This document shows, piece after piece, positions 1 through 6,449 of a stretch of DNA of 11,383 nt; the stretch's first letter is position 1, and each line of letters begins with the position of its first letter. The stretch is taken from the NCBI GenBank assembly GCA_022360735.1, contig JAKSCF010000578.1:1-11383 (forward strand), given 5' to 3'. A program made the translations under genes and the position numbers. The notes beneath the pieces are model-generated. The model worked only from the letters and a program-made list of their open reading frames with translations, searched no databases and was not told the DNA's origin. This DNA comes from Clostridia bacterium (lineage in GTDB: Bacteria > Bacillota_A > Clostridia > Peptostreptococcales > JAAYPU01).

Positions 1-1413
1 ACGCTTGGCATCCGCTGCAAGGTCTTCCCACTTAGTAAATGCTCTAACTACTAATCTCGCGCCATCAGGCGATCCTCCACCATGCATACATCCAGGGACA
101 CCTGAACCCATGGTTAACCATTCTACAAGTCTTGCTGCACGTGCACGAGATTCGCCATCTGTACCTGCGTCCATAGCCTTGTGTAAATCTTCTCCGTATG
201 TTGCTGATTGGAAATCTACATATGATGGGAAACATCCCGTTTCAGCAATGCCACCACCGATATCCTGACATATTACTTTAGTGTCATATGGAAGAGACGC
301 AACTTGAGTTTTATTAACATGAGCTAATAATGGATTTGGAACGAATAGGCCGGATGGATGCTGCTTACCTTTTGCCATTGCGCCAAGACCAAGTCCATAC
401 GTAACTTCATTATTGATTGCCATTCTATTTAACTTTTCCTGGAAAACTTTTTGAGATAAACCATTGGCTCTTGCCATATTAACAGCAGCACCGCACATTA
501 CATCTCCTTGACCCGCAACGCAAGCGCCGATGGCTGCTCTATAAATAGCTGCAAAGTTTCCTATGATAGCTCCACTGTATTTGTATTCTCCACACATAAA
601 TACTCTATCATTAGGAACAAAGACGTCGTCAAAGATTAAGAATGCTTGAGTAATGTTGCCAACTTTAGGATTATCCCATCCATCTTCCTCGTCTCTAGTG
701 TCATTTGCACGTCTGGTTTCTACAATGGTTAAACCTTCAATGTCTCTGGGAACTGCTACTGCCATACAGAAATCTTTGTCATCTTCTTTGTATCCCATGC
801 CAGGGACTACAATGATTTCATGAGCTGCTGCCACACCACAGATTTGAACTTTATAACCACGGATAACGATACCGTCTTCTCTGACTTCTTTAATATGAAC
901 ATTAGAATCTTTATTAGATTGTTGAGAAGGCTTGAGAGCTCTATTACCTTTAGCATCAGTGATGGCTCCTGCCAAAGCTAAGGCATTATCCTCAACATAT
1001 TGAAAATATTTTTTTAATCTCTCGTGATACTCAGTGCCAAGGGCTTTATCCATGTCATAAGTAACTGCCCATAATACGTTAAGACCGGTCCATCCCGCAC
1101 AAGTTGCCCCTTGACAGGTACCGGACCATCTATATTGGTCACGTTTCATATCGGAATTACCCATTTGATCCGCAATGGTTTGGTTTAATGTGTTCCATCT
1201 ATGCGCTTGTTCACCGGTTAGATGTGAAGTAGCAGTGTATATGGATGCTTTATCCGGATCAAAGGCCATGTCATAAGAGTGTGCTACAGAGTCAATGTGT
1301 AACCTGGTAGCCGGGTCGGTAGTAACATCCTCAATTAATTTATCCCACTTATAGACATTGGGTCTCATTTTTTTCAAACTTTCTCTATATTGTTGACCAT
1401 TCATTAATGCCAT
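1..1413 (-). CDS. 4-hydroxybutyryl-CoA dehydratase / HpaB-family flavoprotein, divergent, C-terminus cut by window edge
   Basis: The reading frame is open from an ATG at 1413 to base 1 (471 codons), so about 15-20 C-terminal residues are missing if the length matches the roughly 490-residue Clostridium aminobutyricum enzyme AbfD. A good SD (AAAGGAGTG, 1430-1422) precedes the ATG. Similarity to AbfD runs the whole length, for example TYDMD at 118-122, FDDVFVPNDR at 261-270 and MHGGGSP at 443-449. AbfD converts 4-hydroxybutyryl-CoA to crotonyl-CoA with FAD and a [4Fe-4S] cluster held by Cys99, Cys103, His292 and Cys299. By my alignment, made from memory of AbfD, Cys105 and Cys298 are kept. Cys99 aligns with Gln101 (a Cys sits next to it at 100) and His292 with Tyr291. 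Catalytic Glu257 and Glu455 align with Gln256 and Gly441. It is therefore a family member but probably not a classical dehydratase; a flavin-dependent enoyl-CoA isomerase or another acyl-CoA reaction is possible. An oxygen-dependent monooxygenase is unlikely in this anaerobic setting. It lies 35 bases after the CoA-transferase and is probably cotranscribed with it. Confidence 0.85.
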   Translation of the reverse strand, partial: MALMNGQQYRESLKKMRPNVYKWDKLIEDVTTDPATRLHIDSVAHSYDMAFDPDKASIYTATSHLTGEQAHRWNTLNQTIADQMGNSDMKRDQYRWSGTCQGATCAGWTGLNVLWAVTYDMDKALGTEYHERLKKYFQYVEDNALALAGAITDAKGNRALKPSQQSNKDSNVHIKEVREDGIVIRGYKVQICGVAAAHEIIVVPGMGYKEDDKDFCMAVAVPRDIEGLTIVETRRANDTRDEEDGWDNPKVGNITQAFLIFDDVFVPNDRVFMCGEYKYSGAIIGNFAAIYRAAIGACVAGQGDVMCGAAVNMARANGLSQKVFQEKLNRMAINNEVTYGLGLGAMAKGKQHPSGLFVPNPLLAHVNKTQVASLPYDTKVICQDIGGGIAETGCFPSYVDFQSATYGEDLHKAMDAGTDGESRARAARLVEWLTMGSGVPGCMHGGGSPDGARLVVRAFTKWEDLAADAKR

Positions 1414-1448
1414 TTTAAAATCACTCCTTTTTATTTCTGTATATCTAT

Positions 1449-2753
1449 TTAAGGTATTAAATAAAGTTTTTTTGCTTCATGAGTCAAATACTCTCTAAAC
1501 TTCGGATGAGCAATACGAATGAGTTCCTTTGCTCTCTGTGAAGCAGTCTTACCTTTTAATTTGGCAATACCATACTCTGTTGCCACATAATCAATATCAT
1601 TCTTTGTACAGGTTACGTGTGATCCTTGGGTAAGCATAGGCTTAATCTTTGAAATGCTATCCTTTTTAGTAGTAGAGTAGGTAGACAAAATAGATTTGCC
1701 GCCTTTAGATATGGAGGCACCTCTAACAAAATCCAGCTGTCCGCCGGTACCACTAAACTGCTTAGGACCAATTGATTCTGAGCACGCTTGACCTAAGAGA
1801 TCTACTTCTATGGTTGCATTGATGGATATGAAATTATCATTTGTTCCTATGACATATGGATCGTTAACATAGTCAATAGAATGAAATTCTACACTGGGGT
1901 TATCATCTAAGAAATCGTAAACCCGTTTGCTTCCGGCTGAAAAGCCTGCAACAGATTTAAAACGATTGATATTTTTTCGGCTGTTGTTAACAACACCTGC
2001 TTCGATTAAATCTACCATTACCTCTGCAAACATTTCACTGTGGATACCTAAATCTTTTTTAGATTTAAGCTCAGATGCTACAGCATTGGGCGTTCCACCT
2101 ATACCTAATTGAATAGTGGCACCATTTGGAATAAGTTCTGCGATATAGTTTCCGATGGTTTTGTCCTTTTCAGTTATAGGAACTTCAGGAAGTTCAGCCA
2201 TGGGAACATGATTTTCGCATATAGCATCTACTTCTGAAATGTGTATAAATTGAGAACCGTGTGTTCTTGGCATATTTTCATTGATTTCTAGAAAAATATA
2301 TTTTGCTCTGGACATCTGAGCGCGTCCTGTACTGGCTGAACCGCCAAAGCTGCACCACCCATGTTGATCCATTGATGAAACAGTTGCGTAAAAAACATCC
2401 GGTTTGACAAGTTCACTCCAGTACTTTGGAACGTCTTTATAAAAACATGGCATGAAGTCAGCACGTTTTTCTTGAACGGGTTTCCTTGCATATCCACTGG
2501 TAAACCAAGAGACATATCTCATATTGTCTTCTCCGCCAGGTTGTAGACATTTGATAGGTTTTAGAGTTAAAAGCAAATGATGCGTAATGCCGGTTAAATT
2601 CTCATTTTTTGCTCTATCATAAAGGGCATCTGCTAAGCCAACAGCTTCTCCAAGCGCACATGGTGTTGCACAAAGTGCCCCATCAGGAATACGTTTTACA
2701 ATTTCTTCAGCACTGCTTAGCTTTTGTTTGTACATTTCTTGCCATTTGTTCAA
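1449..2753 (-). CDS. abfT: Cat2/AbfT-type CoA-transferase (4-hydroxybutyrate or related acid)
   Basis: This 434-residue protein belongs to the acetyl-CoA hydrolase/transferase family, which moves CoA from acetyl-CoA or butyryl-CoA to a carboxylic acid in the cytoplasm. The length is normal for AbfT/Cat2. Visible family marks are the glycine-rich QLGIGGTPNAV loop at 216-226, the IHSEMF segment at 237-242 whose Glu240 corresponds to the catalytic glutamate (Glu238 in AbfT), and SGTGGQLDFVRGA further on. The start codon is TTG at 2753; an SD of AAGGAGG (2770-2764) lies 10 bases upstream, and the next in-frame Met is six residues inside, too far from it. It is the first gene of a two-gene unit with the dehydratase-family protein and has its own sigma-54 promoter upstream. 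The neighbour suggests 4-hydroxybutyrate as substrate, but since that neighbour is atypical, butyrate, crotonate or another short acid is equally possible. Confidence 0.88.
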   Translation of the reverse strand: MNKWQEMYKQKLSSAEEIVKRIPDGALCATPCALGEAVGLADALYDRAKNENLTGITHHLLLTLKPIKCLQPGGEDNMRYVSWFTSGYARKPVQEKRADFMPCFYKDVPKYWSELVKPDVFYATVSSMDQHGWCSFGGSASTGRAQMSRAKYIFLEINENMPRTHGSQFIHISEVDAICENHVPMAELPEVPITEKDKTIGNYIAELIPNGATIQLGIGGTPNAVASELKSKKDLGIHSEMFAEVMVDLIEAGVVNNSRKNINRFKSVAGFSAGSKRVYDFLDDNPSVEFHSIDYVNDPYVIGTNDNFISINATIEVDLLGQACSESIGPKQFSGTGGQLDFVRGASISKGGKSILSTYSTTKKDSISKIKPMLTQGSHVTCTKNDIDYVATEYGIAKLKGKTASQRAKELIRIAHPKFREYLTHEAKKLYLIP

Positions 2754-2819
2754 GTTCCTAAAACCTCCTTGTTATAAAGTATTGATTAGTTAAATTGACT
2801 TAACTTTGATAGGTAATTT

Positions 2820-2845
2820 ACTATAAGTGTTCGAACAATTATAGT
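2820..2845. promoter_or_regulatory. 26-bp near-perfect palindrome, candidate operator
   Basis: The two 13-base arms read ACTATAAGTGTTC and, on the other strand, ACTATAATTGTTC. They differ at one position and meet at a central TTCGAA. The site covers the predicted transcription start (about 2838) of the CoA-transferase operon. A repressor bound here would block initiation. It is not the Rex pattern (TTGTTAA-N4-TTAACAA) nor a good CodY box. The regulator is unknown. Confidence 0.55.
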
Positions 2846-2848
2846 TTT

Positions 2849-2866
2849 AGCAATAACGATGCCAAG
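2849..2866 (-). promoter_or_regulatory. Sigma-54 (-24/-12) promoter of the CoA-transferase/dehydratase-family operon
   Basis: On the minus strand the element reads TTGGCAT-N5-TTGCT, with the invariant GG (2863-2862) and GC (2851-2850) separated by exactly ten bases, as in the sigma-54 consensus TGGCAC-N5-TTGCW. The predicted start is near 2838, leaving a leader of about 85 bases before the TTG codon. A sigma-70 reading is also possible: TTGGCA, 16 bases, TATAAT (2843-2838). The sigma-54 reading is favoured because the same element occurs before the acyl-CoA dehydrogenase operon. Confidence 0.72.
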
Positions 2867-2926
2867 TCTTGGAAGAGTTGATTTTGCAATGTATAGGGAA
2901 GGAAATGACACATTGTATGAGCTGTT

Positions 2927-2947
2927 AATAGCACAGGTGATGCTATT
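2927..2947. repeat. Small inverted repeat upstream of the sigma-54 promoter
   Basis: The arms AATAGCA (2927-2933) and TGCTATT (2941-2947) pair perfectly around a 7-base loop. The loop and right arm contain AGGTGATGC (2935-2943), which recurs at 11168-11176 upstream of the other sigma-54 promoter. It lies about 90-110 bases upstream of the predicted start, within normal range for an activator site. There is no T-run, so it is not a standard terminator. Confidence 0.35.
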
Positions 2948-2958
2948 TTAGGCAAAAT

Positions 2959-2976
2959 CGATGTATGATTACATCA
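2959..2976. promoter_or_regulatory. Candidate enhancer (UAS) for the sigma-54 activator
   Basis: CGATGTA (2959-2965), four bases, TACATCA (2970-2976) form a palindrome with 6-bp GATGTA/TACATC arms. Its centre is 117 bases upstream of the -12 GC. The same motif with 8-bp arms occurs at 11103-11122, centred 95 bases upstream of the other -12 GC. The 22-base difference is close to two helical turns, so both sites would face the same side of the DNA. Confidence 0.55.
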
Positions 2977-2979
2977 ATC

Positions 2980-3021
2980 TATAGAGGAATAGGTCATGTT
3001 TCCTATTTTTCATACTCTATA
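2980..3021 (-). other. Compound hairpin just downstream of etfA
   Basis: The outer arms TATAGAG (2980-2986) and CTCTATA (3015-3021) and the inner arms AATAGG (2988-2993) and CCTATT (3002-3007) can pair in one bulged stem around an 8-base loop. It starts seven bases after the etfA stop codon, where a transcription end or mRNA 3' structure would be expected. No T-run follows on the minus strand, so calling it a terminator is uncertain. Confidence 0.35.
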
Positions 3022-3028
3022 ACAGATG

Positions 3029-4048
3029 CTAAAACCCATCACTTGATGGATTGATGCATCGGTCATTGTTTTCCTTGTATTTTTTCAGCTCCTTAATGAG
3101 CAGAGGGAGTACCTGAAATAAGTCTCCAACAATCCCAAAGTCGGCGAAATTAAATATTAATGCTTCGGGGTCTCGGTTAACAGCCACAACATAGCCTGCT
3201 GTAGACATGCCTGCTGCATGCTGCATGGATCCAGATACACCAAATGCCAGATATAGCTTTGGCTTAACCCGTTTACCCGTTTGACCAATCAATGCAGATC
3301 GAGAGATGTAACCGCCATCTACTGCAGCTCTTGATGCGCCGACAGAAGCACCTAATAAATCAGCTAACTCATAAAGTATCTCGAAGTTTTTTTTGCTTTT
3401 CATGCCGCCACCGCCGCATACAATAACTTCTGCTTCAGTTAAGATTTGGGCAGATTCTTTTTTTTGGGTGGCTGCTTTAAGGATATACATCAACTTTTCA
3501 ATCTTTTTTGAGTGAACAAAATTGATTTGCGTGTTCATTTTTCTGATTAAATTAGTCTCTTCAAATGAATTTGCTCTTATGGTTACAAACACTCTTTTTT
3601 CAGGCTGTATATATTCAAATATTTTTCCGCCATAAATAGGGCGAGTGAAGCGTAACAAACCATCTTTGATGGAGATATCGATGATATCGCTGACCATTTC
3701 AGAAGAAAATTGATGCGCAAGTCGAGGTGCTAAATCCTTACCAATGGCTGTATTACTAAAAAGGATATATTGTGGATCTAATGTTTGGATAACATCTGAA
3801 AAAAAAGGGCTTAATATTTCAGGATTATAATGATTAAGAGTATCGTCCATTGCAGAAAAAACTTGATGTACACCTAATTTGGAAAGCTCATCATAAACAT
3901 TTTGATTAATTTTTTCACCGTATATAAAGGCATTTATAGTAAATACATCTGTATGTGAAGATGCTAAACTGAAAAAACTTAAAATTTGCCTACAAACTCT
4001 AATCACCCTATCGTTTCTATGCTCAATAAGAATTAAAACATTTTTCAT
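3029..4048 (-). CDS. etfA: Electron transfer flavoprotein, alpha subunit
   Basis: This 339-residue protein is the FAD-carrying subunit of an electron transfer flavoprotein, which passes electrons between an acyl-CoA dehydrogenase-type flavoenzyme and other carriers. The N-terminal half is an ETF alpha/beta-fold domain. The C-terminal half has the FAD-binding signatures: VGASRAAVDGG at 236-246, GQTGKRVKPKLYLAFGVSG at 255-273, QHAAGM at 276-281 and ADFGIVGDL at 302-310. The start is the ATG at 4048, with an AGGAGG-type SD at 4061-4057 directly abutting the etfB stop, 13 bases between the genes. No ferredoxin domain is fused at the N-terminus. It is not adjacent to the acyl-CoA dehydrogenase gene but is followed by the CoA-transferase operon, so its partner could be that dehydrogenase or another enzyme. 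Confidence 0.93.
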   Translation of the reverse strand: MKNVLILIEHRNDRVIRVCRQILSFFSLASSHTDVFTINAFIYGEKINQNVYDELSKLGVHQVFSAMDDTLNHYNPEILSPFFSDVIQTLDPQYILFSNTAIGKDLAPRLAHQFSSEMVSDIIDISIKDGLLRFTRPIYGGKIFEYIQPEKRVFVTIRANSFEETNLIRKMNTQINFVHSKKIEKLMYILKAATQKKESAQILTEAEVIVCGGGGMKSKKNFEILYELADLLGASVGASRAAVDGGYISRSALIGQTGKRVKPKLYLAFGVSGSMQHAAGMSTAGYVVAVNRDPEALIFNFADFGIVGDLFQVLPLLIKELKKYKENNDRCINPSSDGF

Positions 4049-4061
4049 AGTTTTTTCCTCC

Positions 4062-4817
4062 TTAAAGCAATTTAGCGCCTTTGAGTTCTTTGATTAACCG
4101 ATGAACAGCTTTTTCCGGATCACTACCATCCACGATGATTTGTTGTTTCTTTTTTGGAGGTAAAGAATATGTGGGGGTACTTACATGGAACTTAGTTTTA
4201 TGAGCAGATGTGATGGTGTCAATTTTTTTATGTTTTACCTCTACAATATCGATGAGCTTTGGAAAACGTGGTTGGTTGATACCTTTCTGTACGGCAATTA
4301 TCGAAGGCAATTTTGTTTCAACAGATTCAAGAAAAAGATCCCCTTCTCTTTCTGATATAACAGTATTTTGATCTAACTTAATTTCTAAATTGGTTACCAA
4401 AGTAACCAGTGGTATATTAAGTGCTTCACTTAAGCGGCCTGTAACCTGTGCATTATTGTAATCAGATGAAACCCAGCCGGCAAGGATAAGGTCAAAGTTT
4501 TGTTCTCTTAGAATGGCTTCTTTTAAAATATCACAGATTGAATGGGTTTCTTTTTCTGAGGTTACCATCAGTATTCCTCGATCACATCCCATTGCAAGAC
4601 CACTTCTTAAAATATAGGATGCTTCTCGTCGACCTGCAGATATCAATACAACTTCACCGCCAAACCTTTCCTTTATCCTTATAGCCTCTTCAATAGCGAA
4701 TTCATCAAATGGATTGATGATATAGGTTTCGTCCAAAGAAGCGACTTTTCCATCTTTGTTAATATGCATGACTGCATCGGTTGTTATAGTTTCTTTGACA
4801 AGGACTAAAATTTTCAT
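4062..4817 (-). CDS. etfB: Electron transfer flavoprotein, beta subunit (divergent)
   Basis: This 251-residue protein pairs with the alpha subunit encoded 13 bases downstream. The ETF beta core is clear: NPFDEFAIEEAIRIKE at 35-50, the RSGLAMGCDRG region near 71-81, and a SSDYNNAQV segment at 117-125. In typical ETF beta that last segment reads IDGDTAQVG and contacts AMP or the second FAD. Here only the first Asp and the AQV are kept, so the nucleotide site may differ and I would not assume electron bifurcation. The C-terminus keeps the EKAVHRLIKEL type helix that grips the alpha subunit. The start is the ATG at 4817; its SD is weak (AAAGG about 12 bases away). A 135-base gap separates it from the transporter gene upstream. 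Confidence 0.9.
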   Translation of the reverse strand: MKILVLVKETITTDAVMHINKDGKVASLDETYIINPFDEFAIEEAIRIKERFGGEVVLISAGRREASYILRSGLAMGCDRGILMVTSEKETHSICDILKEAILREQNFDLILAGWVSSDYNNAQVTGRLSEALNIPLVTLVTNLEIKLDQNTVISEREGDLFLESVETKLPSIIAVQKGINQPRFPKLIDIVEVKHKKIDTITSAHKTKFHVSTPTYSLPPKKKQQIIVDGSDPEKAVHRLIKELKGAKLL

Positions 4818-4952
4818 ATCAATCAGGGACCTTTCGTTTTCAAAATGGATCCAATAGCATAGTTTTTTACAGGCTTTGAATATTAAGTTAGATTAAAGAG
4901 AAGGGACTTAGTATATTTGGTTTATGCTGTTAGTCTTTTTTATGTTTTATTT

Positions 4953-5498
4953 TTAAAGTCCTAAGGCATGTAAAAAAATTGGGACGGCGCATATACCTAT
5001 TAACAGATTTAATATTCCCGCAAGCTTTGTATAGGCAGCACCTTTTTCATACCAAGCCGGAACCAGTACGATGAAGAGACAACATATAAATAAAAGAACG
5101 GTGCCGAGGGGCCACATTTTACCTAATAAAATGGCTTTGTACAAAAAAACAGAGGAGATTAAAAACTGTACAAAGAAAAAGTGAGCAATCTGTTTTTTCT
5201 GTCCACCATTAAGTAAAAACACACCAATTAAGATCCAAAAGACGCCATAATCAATAAATACGGTTCCTAGATATATACTGAGTTCCGGATTATTGGTCAC
5301 ATTGAAAAAGTACATTGCTATAGCGGTAAGGACTTGGCAGCAGCCGCCAAATAAAATAGCAATATATGCTAAAGATTTGTTAATATCTTTATGGCTGCCA
5401 TCCTTTATACCTAAGCCTAATTGTTCTGCACCAAAACACCAAACAGTTACAATAAGGCCAAAAACTCCAATAGCTTCGGGGTTTACTGGATTAAACAT
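4953..5498 (-). CDS. GPR1/FUN34/YaaH (SatP-type) short-acid transporter or channel
   Basis: This 181-residue inner-membrane protein has about six hydrophobic segments (roughly 8-28, 43-66, 76-97, 104-125, 127-149 and 157-178) and the family's N-terminal NPEAIG motif (compare NPxPLG). The family moves acetate, succinate and related monocarboxylates, often with protons. The start chosen is the ATG at 5498, because a GGAGG SD (5511-5507) sits 8 bases upstream. The two in-frame ATGs at 5516 and 5513 lie upstream of or overlap that SD and would waste it. The gene is first in a group with etfB and etfA and lies just after the terminator of the acyl-CoA dehydrogenase operon. Uptake of a fermentable acid or export of an acidic end product would fit; direction cannot be told. 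No good promoter was seen in the 100 bases upstream. Confidence 0.85.
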   Translation of the reverse strand: MFNPVNPEAIGVFGLIVTVWCFGAEQLGLGIKDGSHKDINKSLAYIAILFGGCCQVLTAIAMYFFNVTNNPELSIYLGTVFIDYGVFWILIGVFLLNGGQKKQIAHFFFVQFLISSVFLYKAILLGKMWPLGTVLLFICCLFIVLVPAWYEKGAAYTKLAGILNLLIGICAVPIFLHALGL

Positions 5499-5606
5499 TT
5501 TATAAGCCTCCATCATTTAGAAGAAATTTTTTTTGATTTTTACTCTGCTTTGTGATAAATTGTTTTTAAGACTATAAGGAACATACTAGAATATAATATT
5601 TTTAAA

Positions 5607-5636
5607 GACCCGCGTATTGGGAGAGATACGGGGGTC
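5607..5636 (-). terminator. Intrinsic terminator ending the acyl-CoA dehydrogenase-crotonase operon
   Basis: An 11-pair stem with one G-G mismatch (5607-5617 with 5626-5636) encloses an 8-base loop, beginning 11 bases after the crotonase stop codon. The T-run is strongest on the plus strand (TTTTTT), while on the minus strand the stem is preceded by an A-run and followed by CTTTAAAAATATT. It could work in both directions, but all nearby genes are minus-strand. Confidence 0.7.
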
Positions 5637-5647
5637 CTTTTTTGTTT

Positions 5648-6433
5648 TTATTTACCCGTAAAGCTGGCTTTACGTTTCTCTATAAAGGCTGTCATGCCTT
5701 CTTGTTTATCTTCTGTTGCACATGTAGTACCGAATAAGGCGCCTTCATATTTAGATCCAGTATCCAAATCTGTTTCTAAACCAATATTAACGGCTTCTTT
5801 GCATAGACTAACAGCATAAGGTGCATTCTTTAAAATTCTACCGGCCATTTTTTCAGCTTCATTCATCAGCTCTTCTTTTGGAACAACCTTATTGACCAAA
5901 CCGATTCTATAAGCTTCTTGTGCATTAAACATATCTCCGGTGAATAGGATTTCTTTTGCAATGCCTTTTCCAACAAGTCTTGGTAATCTTTGAGTGCCGG
6001 CAAATCCCGGGATAATGCCCAGAGCAACTTCAGGCTGGCCAAACTTGGCTTTTTCTGAAGCGATTCGAATATCACAAGCCATTGCTAATTCACAGCCGCC
6101 GCCTAAAGCAAAACCATGGATAGCAGCGATGACAGGTTGCGGGAGGTTTTCAATTTTGTTAAGAGCACTTTGTCCTACGGCTCCCCAAGCTTTACCTTCG
6201 GGGCTGGACATTGGAAGCATGTATGCGATATCTGCTCCGGCAACAAATGCTTTTTCTCCACTGCCTGTAATAATAACGACCTTAATAGATGAATCTTCGG
6301 CAATTTTATCAAGTAATGGGCTTAATTCATTAAAAACATCTATATTTAAGGCGTTAAGTGCTTTCGGACGATTAATGGTGATAATGCCGATACTTTCTTG
6401 TTGTTCGAATAAAATATTCTTGTATTCTGACAC
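5648..6433 (-). CDS. crt: Crotonase / enoyl-CoA hydratase
   Basis: This 261-residue cytoplasmic enzyme of the crotonase superfamily would interconvert 3-hydroxyacyl-CoA and 2-enoyl-CoA, most likely 3-hydroxybutyryl-CoA and crotonyl-CoA. The oxyanion-hole segments are AFVAGADI (62-69) and IHGFALGGG (105-113). Both catalytic glutamates of a hydratase are present: Glu115 in GGGCELAMACD and Glu135 in FGQPEVALGI, followed by IPGFAGTQRL. The start is GTG at 6433, with AAAGGA eight bases upstream. The length is normal. It follows the hydroxyacyl-CoA dehydrogenase gene by 16 bases and is the last gene of the operon, followed by a terminator. Confidence 0.93.
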   Translation of the reverse strand: MSEYKNILFEQQESIGIITINRPKALNALNIDVFNELSPLLDKIAEDSSIKVVIITGSGEKAFVAGADIAYMLPMSSPEGKAWGAVGQSALNKIENLPQPVIAAIHGFALGGGCELAMACDIRIASEKAKFGQPEVALGIIPGFAGTQRLPRLVGKGIAKEILFTGDMFNAQEAYRIGLVNKVVPKEELMNEAEKMAGRILKNAPYAVSLCKEAVNIGLETDLDTGSKYEGALFGTTCATEDKQEGMTAFIEKRKASFTGK

Positions 6434-6449
6434 TTAAATCATCCTTTCA

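Noticed and set aside
5..268. Plus-strand open frame of 87 codons
   Set aside because: It is antisense to the dehydratase-family gene, has no ribosome site and resembles no protein family. Other plus-strand frames inside the minus-strand genes were dropped for the same reason.
1..1413. 4-hydroxyphenylacetate 3-monooxygenase (HpaB)
   Set aside because: HpaB shares the fold, but the protein follows the 4-hydroxybutyryl-CoA dehydratase pattern along its length. The oxygen-free, CoA-based gene context also argues against a monooxygenase.
2838..2865. Sigma-70 promoter TTGGCA-N16-TATAAT for the CoA-transferase operon
   Set aside because: Not excluded, but the same bases fit the sigma-54 consensus exactly, and the matching element at the other operon has no such -10 box, so sigma-54 is the simpler explanation.
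5499..5516. Longer N-terminus of the acid transporter from the ATG at 5516
   Set aside because: The ATGs at 5516 and 5513 lie upstream of or overlap the only good SD, which is perfectly spaced for the ATG at 5498.
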